A stretch of DNA of 64,000 nt, taken from assembly GCF_900110735.1 (NCBI RefSeq), contig NZ_FOET01000007.1:1-64000 (forward strand), given 5' to 3'. This document shows, piece by piece, positions 33,439 through 42,972 of this stretch. This stretch comes from Streptomyces radiopugnans (GTDB lineage Bacteria; Actinomycetota; Actinomycetes; Streptomycetales; Streptomycetaceae). The translations under genes and the position numbers were made by a program. Under the pieces are notes generated by a model. That model was not told where the DNA came from, searched no databases, and worked only from the letters and a program-made list of their open reading frames with translations. Positions within the stretch are counted from its first letter, which is position 1. Every line of letters starts with the position of its first letter.

Positions 33439-33460
33439 CCCTCCGCCGCGCGGCGGAGGG
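33439..33460. repeat. Perfect 22-bp palindrome in the redox-operon leader
   Basis: CCCTCCGCCG followed by CG and CGGCGGAGGG. It lies between the CsoR-type operator and the DUF6153-like gene, so if transcription starts at the operator it would form a hairpin in the mRNA leader. Confidence 0.6.
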
Positions 33461-33487
33461 GTCCGTGACGCGGACGCCCTCGTTTGT

Positions 33488-33503
33488 ATACCCGGCGGGG
33501 TAT
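33488..33503. promoter_or_regulatory. CsoR/CstR-type operator of the thiol-redox operon
   Basis: ATACCCGGCGGGGTAT has ATACCC/GGGTAT ends identical to the dyads of the cst island at 24.6 and 27.1 kb. It is 176 bp upstream of the DUF6153-like gene and surrounded by locally AT-richer sequence (GTTTGTATACCC), as in a promoter. Confidence 0.75.
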
Positions 33504-33623
33504 GAATGTCCAGGGACCGGCCGTGCGGCCGGCCCCTGGTGTGCACGGAGCCCCCCGCCCGGCCCGAGCGGCCCGGCCCGGGCGCCGCCGCAGGGACCGG
33601 TCACCGGCGGGGGCGGCGGGTGT

Positions 33624-34100
33624 TCACTTCCCGGCGGCCTCCCGCAGCTCCTGGACGTCGATCTTCTTCATGCCGAGCATGGCCTTCATGACCTGCTGGG
33701 ACACCGCCTGGTCGGGGTGGCTCAGCAGCTCGGTCAGCTCCCGCGGGACGATCTGCCACGACAGGCCGTAGCGGTCCTTGAGCCAGCCGCACACGCTCTC
33801 CTCGCCGCCGTCGGTGAGCCTGGCCCACAGCTCGTCCACCTCCGCCTGGTCGGCGCAGTCCACCGAGAGCGAGATCGCCTCGCTGAAGGTGAACTCCGGG
33901 CCGCCGTTGAGCCCGATGAACTCCCGGCCGGCGAGTTCGAAGGTGACCGTCATGACCGATCCCGGCTCGCCCGGCCCGGCCTCGCCGTAGTACTGGACGT
34001 CCGTGATCCGGGAGTCGGGGAAGAGGGATGTGTAATACCGGGCGGCCTCCTCGGCGCGGCCGTCGAACCACAGACAGGTCGCGATCTTCTGCTTCTGCAT
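33624..34100 (-). CDS. VOC-family (PhnB-like) protein
   Basis: 158-residue vicinal-oxygen-chelate-fold protein of the PhnB/3-demethylubiquinone-methyltransferase-like type. Family markers are TCLWFDGRAEEAARYYTSLFPDS at the start, EFIGLNGGPEFTFSEAISL, and the end GWLKDRYGLSWQIVPRELTELL plus AMLGMKKIDVQEL. The metal site and substrate cannot be assigned. Strong site AGGAGGGCACGCC before ATG 34098-34100. Monocistronic. Confidence 0.9.
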   Translation of the reverse strand: MQKQKIATCLWFDGRAEEAARYYTSLFPDSRITDVQYYGEAGPGEPGSVMTVTFELAGREFIGLNGGPEFTFSEAISLSVDCADQAEVDELWARLTDGGEESVCGWLKDRYGLSWQIVPRELTELLSHPDQAVSQQVMKAMLGMKKIDVQELREAAGK

Positions 34101-34220
34101 GGCGTGCCCTCCTGGCGTGCGTGTGCCGGACGCTTTCCGATGGGTGGACCGGCCGGGCCGCCGGAACTCATCGCCGCCCGCCCGGTGAATCCGGGCGGGC
34201 GGCGGATCACGCCCGTGCCG

Positions 34221-34472
34221 TCAGCTGCCCCGCCGGCCGCCGCGCCCTGTGCCGTCGATCGGCATCGCCGGGTCGACGGCTTCGGCCAGGGCGCGTGTCC
34301 CCGCGCCGTCGGGGTGCAGATGGTCGCCGCTGCCGTTGACGCCCAGGATCACGACGGCCGTGCGCACACCGCCCCGGCCGAAGACGTCGCGGGCTGCCGG
34401 GATCCGCGCTGCGCCGCGCCGTGTCACCGGGCCGGCCGCCCGCCGTACCGCGGCGCTGCCAGGAGAAAGCAA
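34221..34472 (-). pseudogene. Internally deleted SGNH/GDSL esterase remnant
   Basis: The frame gives AARDVFGRGGVRTAVVILGVN and then at once GSGDHLHPDGAGTRALAEAVD. In intact actinobacterial SGNH hydrolases the first block (…GVRxVIVLEGVND) and the catalytic Asp-His block (…SGDHLHPNDAGYRAMADAVD) are separated by roughly 100 residues. The joint is therefore an in-frame internal deletion, and the N-terminal catalytic serine block is also gone. A full-length relative is present at 42973-44361. Confidence 0.7.
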
Positions 34473-34500
34473 TGAGAGCCGATCGGGCTGTCAATCCGCC

Positions 34501-34510
34501 GGGGGGGGGG
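34501..34510 (+). repeat. G10 homopolymer
   Basis: Ten consecutive G in a locally AT-richer intergenic stretch between the SGNH remnant and the xylanase terminator. Prone to slippage or sequencing error; no gene depends on it. Confidence 0.9.
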
Positions 34511-34640
34511 TAATTCCTCATAAGCGCCGAGCGGTAATTCGGGAAAACGAGCTGAACCGGATCAGGAGACCTGTCTGAACCGGTTTTCCGCTACGGGGCC
34601 GCGCCCTGGGAAGGGCGTTTTCGGAACGGGGGGCGGACGC

Positions 34641-34680
34641 GCCGGTGGTGCGGCGGCCTTCAGGCCGCCGCACCACCGGC
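34641..34680 (-). terminator. Hairpin terminator of the xylanase gene
   Basis: 19-bp perfect stem, GCCGGTGGTGCGGCGGCCT with its complement, and a minimal loop, 41 bp beyond the xylanase stop on the minus strand. Confidence 0.85.
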
Positions 34681-34721
34681 TGTGGGGGGAGGTTGTGCGC
34701 GTGGAGTCGCCGTGACCGGGG

Positions 34722-36833
<2,112 letters not shown>

Positions 36834-36975
36834 TCACCGACGCGGGCGCGGCACTTCTATCCTTCCCCCGGAGTCGAACGGCGCGCGGACGGCCGTGACT
36901 CCGCGCCGCCCCCGCCGGGCGGACGGTCCGGACGGCGCGCGGCCCGGACCTCTCAGCGACGTACGGAGTGTGCCC

Positions 36976-37431
36976 ATGGCCCTGTGGAACCGCCTCAAGG
37001 AATCCGCACAGACGATGCAGGCCCAGCTGGAGGAGAGGAGGAACGAGCTCAGAGGCGGCGCGTTCCGCGACGCGAGCATGGCGGTGTGCGCGCTCGTCGC
37101 CGCGGCCGACGGCACGGTCGAACCGGCCGAACGGCGCCGTGTCTCCTACCTGATCGCCAACAACGAGGTGCTGAGGAACTTCCCCGCCGACGAACTGCGG
37201 AGCCTCTTCGAGGACCGTCTGGACGCGATCGCCGCCGACCGCGAGCGCGGCAGGGCCGACGCCCTCCAGGAGATCGCCAAGGTCAGGAGGAAACCGCTGG
37301 AGGCCCGAGCCGTCGTCCAGATCGGCATCCTCATCGCAGGCGCCGACGGCCGCTTCGACCTCGCCGAACGGGCCGTGGTCCGCGAGGTCTGCCAGGCACT
37401 GGACCTGCCCCCGCACGAGTTCGACCTCTGA
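36976..37431 (+). CDS. TerB-like protein
   Basis: 151-residue soluble helical protein with the TerB/TerD-associated fold: DASMAVCALVAAADGTVEPAERRRVSYLI, then the second copy of the metal-binding-type loop, VVQIGILIAGADGRFDLAERAVVREVCQAL. These acidic loops (ADGTVEPAE and ADGRFDLAE) are the family hallmark. TerB proteins are linked to tellurite or stress resistance in ter clusters; here it is alone, so the role is open. ATG 36976 chosen because the protein then starts with the conserved MALWNRLKE helix. Confidence 0.88.
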   Translation: MALWNRLKESAQTMQAQLEERRNELRGGAFRDASMAVCALVAAADGTVEPAERRRVSYLIANNEVLRNFPADELRSLFEDRLDAIAADRERGRADALQEIAKVRRKPLEARAVVQIGILIAGADGRFDLAERAVVREVCQALDLPPHEFDL

Positions 37432-37441
37432 GCCGCCGATC

Positions 37442-37469
37442 CGCGGGGGCCGTACCCCGCGCCCCCGCG
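37442..37469 (+). terminator. Hairpin after the terB-like gene
   Basis: CGCGGGGGC and GCCCCCGCG arms with a 10-base loop, 10 bp after the stop. Confidence 0.6.
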
Positions 37470-37617
37470 CCCCGGTCTCCCCCTTCCCCTCTCTCCCGCC
37501 CTTCCTCGCCCACATGGCCCACCACGCCGTTTCGCACCGCACGTCCCGGGAACCCGGCGCGAGCGGCAACCGAACGGCACGACGTGCGGCGACATGGAAC
37601 GAGGGACAGAGGGACAG

Positions 37618-38595
37618 ATGCAGATCGGCTACAAACTGGCGGCGGAGGCGTTCGGCCCCGCCGAACTCGTCCGGCAGGCGGTGCGCGCGGAGCAGGCCGG
37701 TTTCGACTTCGTCGAGATCAGCGACCACTACCACCCGTGGCTGGACAACCAGGGCCACTCGCCGTTCGCCTGGACGGTCCTGGGCACCATCGCGGCGAAG
37801 ACCGAGCGCATCGGACTGGCCACCGGGGTGACCTGCCCGACCGTGCGGTACCACCCGGCGATCATCGCCCAGGCCGCCGCGACGCTCGCCCTGCTCTCCG
37901 AGGGCCGGTTCGTCCTCGGCGTCGGTTCCGGCGAGCGGCTCAACGAGCACGTCGTCGGCCGGGGCTTCCCCGCGGTCGCCGCGCGCCACGAGATGCTCCG
38001 CGAGGCGCTGGAGATCATCCGGCTGCTGTGGAGCGGCGGATACCGGTCCTACGAGGGCAAGCACCTGAGCCTGGAGGACGCGCGGGTCTTCGACCTCCCC
38101 GAGGAGCTCCCGGTGATCGCGGTGGCCGCCAGCGGCCGCCCGTCGGCGCGGATCGCCGCCGAACTCGGCGACGGGCTGTTCGCGACCGAGGCCAAGCCGG
38201 AGATCCTGCGCCACTACCACGACGCCGGCGGCTCAGGACCCGCCTACGCCGAGGTGCCCGTGGCCTGGGCACCCGACGAGCACACCGCGGCCCGTGCCGT
38301 CCTGGAGACCACGAGGTGGGCCGTGACCGGCTGGAAGGTGATGAGCGAGCTGCCCAACCCGGTCAACTTCGAGGCCGCCACCACCACCGTCCGCGAGGAG
38401 GACATCCTCGAGAACTTCGCCTGCGGCCCGGACCCGGCCAGGTTCACCGAGATGGCGCAGCAGTACGTCGACGCGGGCTTCGACCGGCTGGTGCTGATGA
38501 ACGCCGGCCCGGACCCGGACGGGTTCCTGGACTTCTACGCCGGCGAGCTGGACGCCCGCATCCGCGCACTGGCGCCGCACCCGGCCGGCTCCTGA
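37618..38595 (+). CDS. F420-dependent luciferase-like oxidoreductase (TIGR03557 type)
   Basis: 325-residue TIM-barrel flavin/F420 enzyme of the LLM class. Features are MQIGYKLAAEAFGPAELVRQ at the start, FVEISDHYHPWLDNQGHSPFAW, TCPTVRYHPAIIAQAAATLALLSEGRF and VGSGERLNEHVVG, the pattern of the F420-dependent glucose-6-phosphate-dehydrogenase-like TIGR03557 group. The substrate is unknown. The ATG at 37618 follows GAGGGACAG; an in-frame codon eight codons upstream lacks a site. Ends at a bidirectional terminator shared with the MFS gene. Confidence 0.9.
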   Translation: MQIGYKLAAEAFGPAELVRQAVRAEQAGFDFVEISDHYHPWLDNQGHSPFAWTVLGTIAAKTERIGLATGVTCPTVRYHPAIIAQAAATLALLSEGRFVLGVGSGERLNEHVVGRGFPAVAARHEMLREALEIIRLLWSGGYRSYEGKHLSLEDARVFDLPEELPVIAVAASGRPSARIAAELGDGLFATEAKPEILRHYHDAGGSGPAYAEVPVAWAPDEHTAARAVLETTRWAVTGWKVMSELPNPVNFEAATTTVREEDILENFACGPDPARFTEMAQQYVDAGFDRLVLMNAGPDPDGFLDFYAGELDARIRALAPHPAGS

Positions 38596-38619
38596 CGCGT
38601 CCTCCCCTCCCGGAGAAAA

Positions 38620-38652
38620 GGGGGCGCCCCGGCACACCGCCGGGGCGCCCCC
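38620..38652. terminator. Bidirectional terminator between luciferase-like and MFS genes
   Basis: 14-bp perfect stem GGGGGCGCCCCGGC with an ACACC loop, flanked by AAAA on the left and TTCTTC on the right. Suits both convergent genes. Confidence 0.9.
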
Positions 38653-38668
38653 TTCTTCGGGACCGAGG

Positions 38669-40159
38669 TCACTCCCGATCGCCCGGCGCGGTCGTCACCT
38701 GGGCCGACAGCGGTACGGCGATGTCCTCCAGCGCGCGCCGCTCGGCCGGCACCGCCAGGAGGACGGCCACCAGCCCGGCCAGGGTCATCAGACCCGCGCC
38801 GATCTGGAAGGCGAGCACGGTGTCCGCGACGACGCCGGACTCGGTGAGCCTGGCGAAGATCAGCGGGCCGCTGATGCCGCCCGCGGCCGTGCCGATGGCG
38901 TAGAAGAAGGCGATCGCCATCGCCCGCGTCTCCATCGGGAAGACCTCGCTGACCGTCAGATAGGCCGAACTGGCCCCGGCCGAGGCGAAGAACAGCACCA
39001 CGCACCAGCAGGCCGTCAGCGTGGTGGCGCTCAGGTGCCCGCCGCCGAAGAGCCAGGCGGTCACGAAGAGCAGCAGGCCGGAGAGGATGTACGTGCCGGA
39101 GATCATCACGCGGCGGCCGACGGTGTCGAAGAACCTGCCCAGCAGCAGCGGGCCGAAGAAGTTGCCGATGGCGATGACGGCGAAGTAGTAGCCGGTCGAA
39201 CCGGTGCCCACGTCGAAGAACGTGGTCAGGATCGCGCCGAAGCCGAAGGTGATGGCGTTGTAGAGGAACGCCTGGCCGATGAAGAGGGACAGCCCCAGGA
39301 CCGCCCGCTTGCGGTAGTGGGAGAAGACCGTGCGGGCGATCGTCCCGAAGCCGATGCTGCGCCGCGTGTGGATGGTGATCTCACCGGCGGGCGGCGGCAG
39401 TTCGGCGCCCTTCTCGGCTCGGATCCCCTCCTCGACCTCGCTCACCAGCTTCTCGGCCTCGTCGCCCTGGCCGTGGATGAACTGCCACCGCGGGCTCTCG
39501 GGCACATGGCGGCGCACCAGCAGGATGGCCAGGCCGAAGACGACACCGAGGGCGAAGGTCAGCCGCCAGCCGACGTCGAGGGCGAAGACGTCGGTGTCCA
39601 GCATCACGATGGACAGCAGCGAGCCGCCCACCGCGCCCAGCCAGAAGCTGCCGTTGATGATCAGGTCGATGCGGCCCCGGTACTTGGAGGGGATCAGCTC
39701 GTCGATCGCGGAGTTGATGGCCGCGTACTCGCCGCCGATGCCGAAGCCCGTCAGGAAGCGGCAGGCGAAGAACCACCAGCTGGAGAAGGACAGGGCGGTC
39801 AGCGCGGTGGCGCCCAGGTAGACGGCCAGCGTGATGATGAAGAGCTTCTTGCGGCCGTAGCGGTCGGTCAGCCAGCCGAAGAACAGTGCCCCCGAACAGG
39901 CGCCGGCCACGTACAGGGCCGCGGCGATACCGGTGACCTGGGCGGAGGTGATGGGCAGTCCGCTGCCCTCCTCCGCCAGCCGCCCGGCGATGTTGCCGAC
40001 GACCGTGACCTCCAGGCCGTCGAGGATCCACACCGTGCCGAGCCCGATCACGATCATCCAGTGCCAGCGCGACCACGGGAGGCGGTCGAGCCGGGCCGGT
40101 ACGGACGTCGTGACCGTGCCCGTACCGGCCGATGAGTCCACGGTCCTGTCAGTCGCCAT
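38669..40159 (-). CDS. MFS transporter (sugar/aromatic-acid porter type)
   Basis: 496-residue major facilitator with 12 predicted helices and a long central loop (about residues 220-265). The family motif DRYGRKKLF is in loop 2-3, and the second-half copy is GRFFDTVGRR. Also GIGGEYAAINSAIDELIPSKYRGR in loop 4-5, typical of metabolite:H+ symporters. The substrate is not deducible. The ATG at 40157-40159 has GGAGGGAGTGTTG; an upstream extension of 26 residues is unlikely. Confidence 0.92.
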   Translation of the reverse strand: MATDRTVDSSAGTGTVTTSVPARLDRLPWSRWHWMIVIGLGTVWILDGLEVTVVGNIAGRLAEEGSGLPITSAQVTGIAAALYVAGACSGALFFGWLTDRYGRKKLFIITLAVYLGATALTALSFSSWWFFACRFLTGFGIGGEYAAINSAIDELIPSKYRGRIDLIINGSFWLGAVGGSLLSIVMLDTDVFALDVGWRLTFALGVVFGLAILLVRRHVPESPRWQFIHGQGDEAEKLVSEVEEGIRAEKGAELPPPAGEITIHTRRSIGFGTIARTVFSHYRKRAVLGLSLFIGQAFLYNAITFGFGAILTTFFDVGTGSTGYYFAVIAIGNFFGPLLLGRFFDTVGRRVMISGTYILSGLLLFVTAWLFGGGHLSATTLTACWCVVLFFASAGASSAYLTVSEVFPMETRAMAIAFFYAIGTAAGGISGPLIFARLTESGVVADTVLAFQIGAGLMTLAGLVAVLLAVPAERRALEDIAVPLSAQVTTAPGDRE

Positions 40160-40301
40160 CAACACTCCCTCCGGCGCGGGGCCGAGGGGATGCGCCTCGG
40201 CGCGCTCCTGACGGTTTCCCGGCCGCGGCCGGCCCACACGCGCCTGTGCGGGCAGGCCCCACCGGGGCGGGGAGGACGTGACCCGTCCGGCCCCGCGGCC
40301 G

Positions 40302-41099
40302 TCACAGGGCGTGGCCGCCGGCGACCTGGAGGACCTGCCCGGTGATCCAGCGGGCCTGCCGGGAGGCCAGGAACACCACGGCGTCGGCGACGTCCTCCGG
40401 CTCGCCCACCCGGCCCAGGGGCACGATCGCGCGGACCTCGTCGATCCGGTCCACCCCGATCCAGCCCGTCTGGACCGGCCCCGGGGCCACGGCGTTGACC
40501 CGGATGCCCGACGCGGCCAGATCCAGCGCGGCGGCCCGGGTGAAGGCCTCCAGCGCCGCCTTGGACGTGCCGTAGCCGATCTGGCCCGGAAAGGCGCGCG
40601 CGGAGTCGGTGGAGACGTTCACCACGCAGGGCGCGGTCCCGTCCGTGCCGCAGCCACCGGCCCGGGCGCGGCGCGCGAGTTCGGCGGTGAGCAGTGCCGG
40701 TGCGATGGAGTTGACGCGGTGGTGGCGTGCCAGCGATTCGGCGGTGAGCGTGTCGAGGGTGTCCGGACTCTCGCAGTGCGCGGCGTTGTTGACCAGGACG
40801 CCGACCGGCCCCAACCGCTCCTCGACCTGGTCGAACAGGCGCGCCGCCGCGTCCGGCGCGGCCAGGTCGGCGGCGACCGCGGCCGCTCCGCCCAGTTCGG
40901 CGACCAGTTCCCGCACCGCCTCGGCGGGTGGGGTGGCGTGCTCCCAGCACGCTCCGGGCGGCGGAGGGCCCTGCGCGGGCAGATGGTGTACGGCCACCCG
41001 CGCTCCCTGGGCGGCGAACGCGCGGGCGATCGCCGCCCCGATGCCCGCGCCCGCGCCGGTGACGAGTACGACCTGTCCGTCCAGTCCGGTGTCGATCAC
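40302..41099 (-). CDS. Short-chain dehydrogenase/reductase
   Basis: 265-residue classical SDR. It has the cofactor motif TGAGAGIG, NNAAH (NNAG-type), a catalytic serine in VVNVSTDSA, YGTSK (YxxxK) and the PG motif in NAVAPGPVQTGW. An insertion with PPPPGACWEHATPP follows the second strand. Two adjacent GTG codons (41099 and 41102) are possible starts behind GGATGCTGCG. Substrate unknown. Next to a phosphotransferase gene on the same strand. Confidence 0.9.
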   Translation of the reverse strand: MIDTGLDGQVVLVTGAGAGIGAAIARAFAAQGARVAVHHLPAQGPPPPGACWEHATPPAEAVRELVAELGGAAAVAADLAAPDAAARLFDQVEERLGPVGVLVNNAAHCESPDTLDTLTAESLARHHRVNSIAPALLTAELARRARAGGCGTDGTAPCVVNVSTDSARAFPGQIGYGTSKAALEAFTRAAALDLAASGIRVNAVAPGPVQTGWIGVDRIDEVRAIVPLGRVGEPEDVADAVVFLASRQARWITGQVLQVAGGHAL

Positions 41100-41191
41100 C
41101 ACCGCAGCATCCGGGATCGGGCCCGGTCGGGCAACCGTATTGCGCGGCACCCGGACACCCGGACACCCGGCCCCAGGCCGCCGCGGACGCC

Positions 41192-41995
41192 TCAGCCGCC
41201 GAGCAGGGCGTCCAGCCAGAGCCGCTCGCGCCGCTCGGTGTACTCGGCGTCGCGCCGCCACACCTCCCCGTGGCCCTCGTCCCACAGCCTCGCCCACGGC
41301 TGGACGCCGCGTGCGGCCCGGTCCCGCAGGAAGTCGTGCATGGCGCGGGTACGGCGTCCCAGCAGGGGCACCAGGCGGCGGCGTTCGTCCTCGTCCAGCC
41401 CGTAGGCGCCGGCGAAGGCCCGCAGCCGCGCCCCGGCGTCCGTACGCCGGAAGGCGGGATTCGCCGACAGCGGGACGAAGCCGTGGGCGGCGTAGGCCAG
41501 GTCCTCCAGACGGGAGCCGGGCGCGGCGCCGTCCCAGTCGATGAACGCCCACCCCCGGTCGCCGTCGAACACCAGGTTCCACGGGGCCAGATCGTGGTGG
41601 GCGACGATCTCGTGCCCCTCGGCGGGGATCAGCCGCCGCCAGCGTGCGCCGGGCGGCGGGACGAAGTCCGCCACGGCGTCGTGGAACTCCCGGATCAGGC
41701 GCGCCACCCGTTCCAGCCCGTGGACCGGATCCAGCAGGGAGAAGTGGTCCGGCCACACGGTGCGGCCCGGCAGGTACGCCAGCACCTCGCGTCCGCGGTC
41801 GTCGACGCCCAGTGGCCGGGGAGCGCCCCGGAACCCCGCCCGGTGCAGATGGTCCAGCAGGGCGTGGACGGCGGGAGTCCACGGTCCCGCGGGGCGGCGT
41901 ACCGTGTCGCCCACGCGGACGATGCCCGCGCTGACGTTCCCGCCCGGCAGCGGCTCCTCCCCCGAGTCCCCCGAACCCTGCGCGACACGCTCCAT
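41192..41995 (-). CDS. Aminoglycoside-phosphotransferase-family (APH) kinase
   Basis: 267-residue small-molecule kinase-like protein of the APH/choline-kinase fold. The catalytic loop is IVAHHDLAPWNLVFDGD and the metal-binding motif WAFIDWDGAAPGSRLEDLAYAAHGFVPL. The N-terminal lobe is short (about 90 residues), and no clear ATP-lysine is seen, as in several members of this family. The substrate could be an antibiotic, sugar or macrolide; context gives no hint. ATG at 41993-41995, weak GGGCGGC site. Probably co-transcribed with the SDR downstream. Confidence 0.85.
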   Translation of the reverse strand: MERVAQGSGDSGEEPLPGGNVSAGIVRVGDTVRRPAGPWTPAVHALLDHLHRAGFRGAPRPLGVDDRGREVLAYLPGRTVWPDHFSLLDPVHGLERVARLIREFHDAVADFVPPPGARWRRLIPAEGHEIVAHHDLAPWNLVFDGDRGWAFIDWDGAAPGSRLEDLAYAAHGFVPLSANPAFRRTDAGARLRAFAGAYGLDEDERRRLVPLLGRRTRAMHDFLRDRAARGVQPWARLWDEGHGEVWRRDAEYTERRERLWLDALLGG

Positions 41996-42114
41996 GCCGC
42001 CCAGTCTCACCCGTCCGCCCCGTCCGCGCACCCGGATTAGGGTGTGGGCACCCGGCGGTCCCGACGACCCCGACGACCGCGGTGAACCGCCGCCAACCAC
42101 CGAGGAGCCCCGCC

Positions 42115-42939
42115 GTGCAGCACCCCGAACGGTCCGAGACACCTGCCGCCGGCGAGGCGGCCGCGGACAGCACCGCGTTCCCCGGCAGCGGCCGGCGCGT
42201 CCTGGTCAGCGGCGCGTCCCGGGGGCTGGGCCGGGCGGTGGCGCGGGCGTTCGCCGCCAACGGGGACCGGGTGGCCGTCCACCACGGCGGCCGCCGGCGC
42301 GACGCCGAGACCACCCTGGCCTCCCTGCCCGGCGGCGGGCACGTCCTGCTCGGCGCGGACCTGGCCGACCCGCGGCAGACCGTGGAGCTCGCGGACGCGG
42401 CGGCCGAGGCGCTGGGCGGCCTCGACGTCCTGGTGAACAACGCGGCCGTCAACACCCCGCACCCGCCCGCGACCACGGAGTACGGGGACTGGTGCGAGGC
42501 CTGGCGGCGGCACGTGGACGTCAACCTGCTCGGCACGGCGAACCTCAGCCACGCCGCCGCCCGCCACATGATCGGCCAGGGCACCGGCGGCCGGATCGTC
42601 AACGTCGGCTCGCGCGGGGCGTTCCGCGGCGAGCCGGACCACCCCGCCTACGGCGCCACCAAGGCCGCCGTCCACGCGCTGGGCCAGTCCCTGGCCGTCG
42701 CCCTCGCCCCGTACGGCATCGCGGTCACCTCGGTTGCGCCGGGCTTCATCGACACCGAACGCGTCACCCACCGGCTGACCGGTCCCGAGGGGGACGCCAT
42801 CCGCGCGCAGAGCCCGTACGGGCGGGTGGCCACGCCCGAGGAGGTGGCCGCGGCGGTGCTGTGGCTGGCGTCCCCGCAGGCCCAGTGGAGCGCGGGCGCC
42901 GTGCTGGACCTGAACGGGGCCTCCCACCTGCGGACCTGA
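42115..42939 (+). CDS. Short-chain dehydrogenase/reductase
   Basis: 274-residue SDR with SGASRGLG cofactor motif, NNAAV, serine in VNVGSRGAF, YGATK active site and PGFIDTE. A 30-residue polar extension precedes the Rossmann fold. The GTG at 42115 has GAGGAG seven bases upstream; an earlier GTG (42082) lacks one. Divergent from the phosphotransferase gene. Substrate unknown, and it is not a close paralogue of the other SDR by eye. Confidence 0.9.
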   Translation: MQHPERSETPAAGEAAADSTAFPGSGRRVLVSGASRGLGRAVARAFAANGDRVAVHHGGRRRDAETTLASLPGGGHVLLGADLADPRQTVELADAAAEALGGLDVLVNNAAVNTPHPPATTEYGDWCEAWRRHVDVNLLGTANLSHAAARHMIGQGTGGRIVNVGSRGAFRGEPDHPAYGATKAAVHALGQSLAVALAPYGIAVTSVAPGFIDTERVTHRLTGPEGDAIRAQSPYGRVATPEEVAAAVLWLASPQAQWSAGAVLDLNGASHLRT

Positions 42940-42972
42940 GCCGATCCGGCCCGTTCGCCCGGGCGGAGCCGT

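Larger units (their letters stand above)
33313..33623. other. Leader and promoter region of the redox operon
   Basis: 311 bp without a gene. It holds a perfect CsoR/CstR-type dyad at 33488-33503 and a 22-bp palindrome at 33439-33460 (separate entries). It also holds the 3' flank of the VOC gene, where GC-rich short repeats form no clear terminator. Confidence 0.6.

Noticed and set aside
39035..40135. A plus-strand frame antisense to the MFS transporter
   Set aside because: Antisense shadow of the conserved transporter gene, no ribosome site or recognisable domain.
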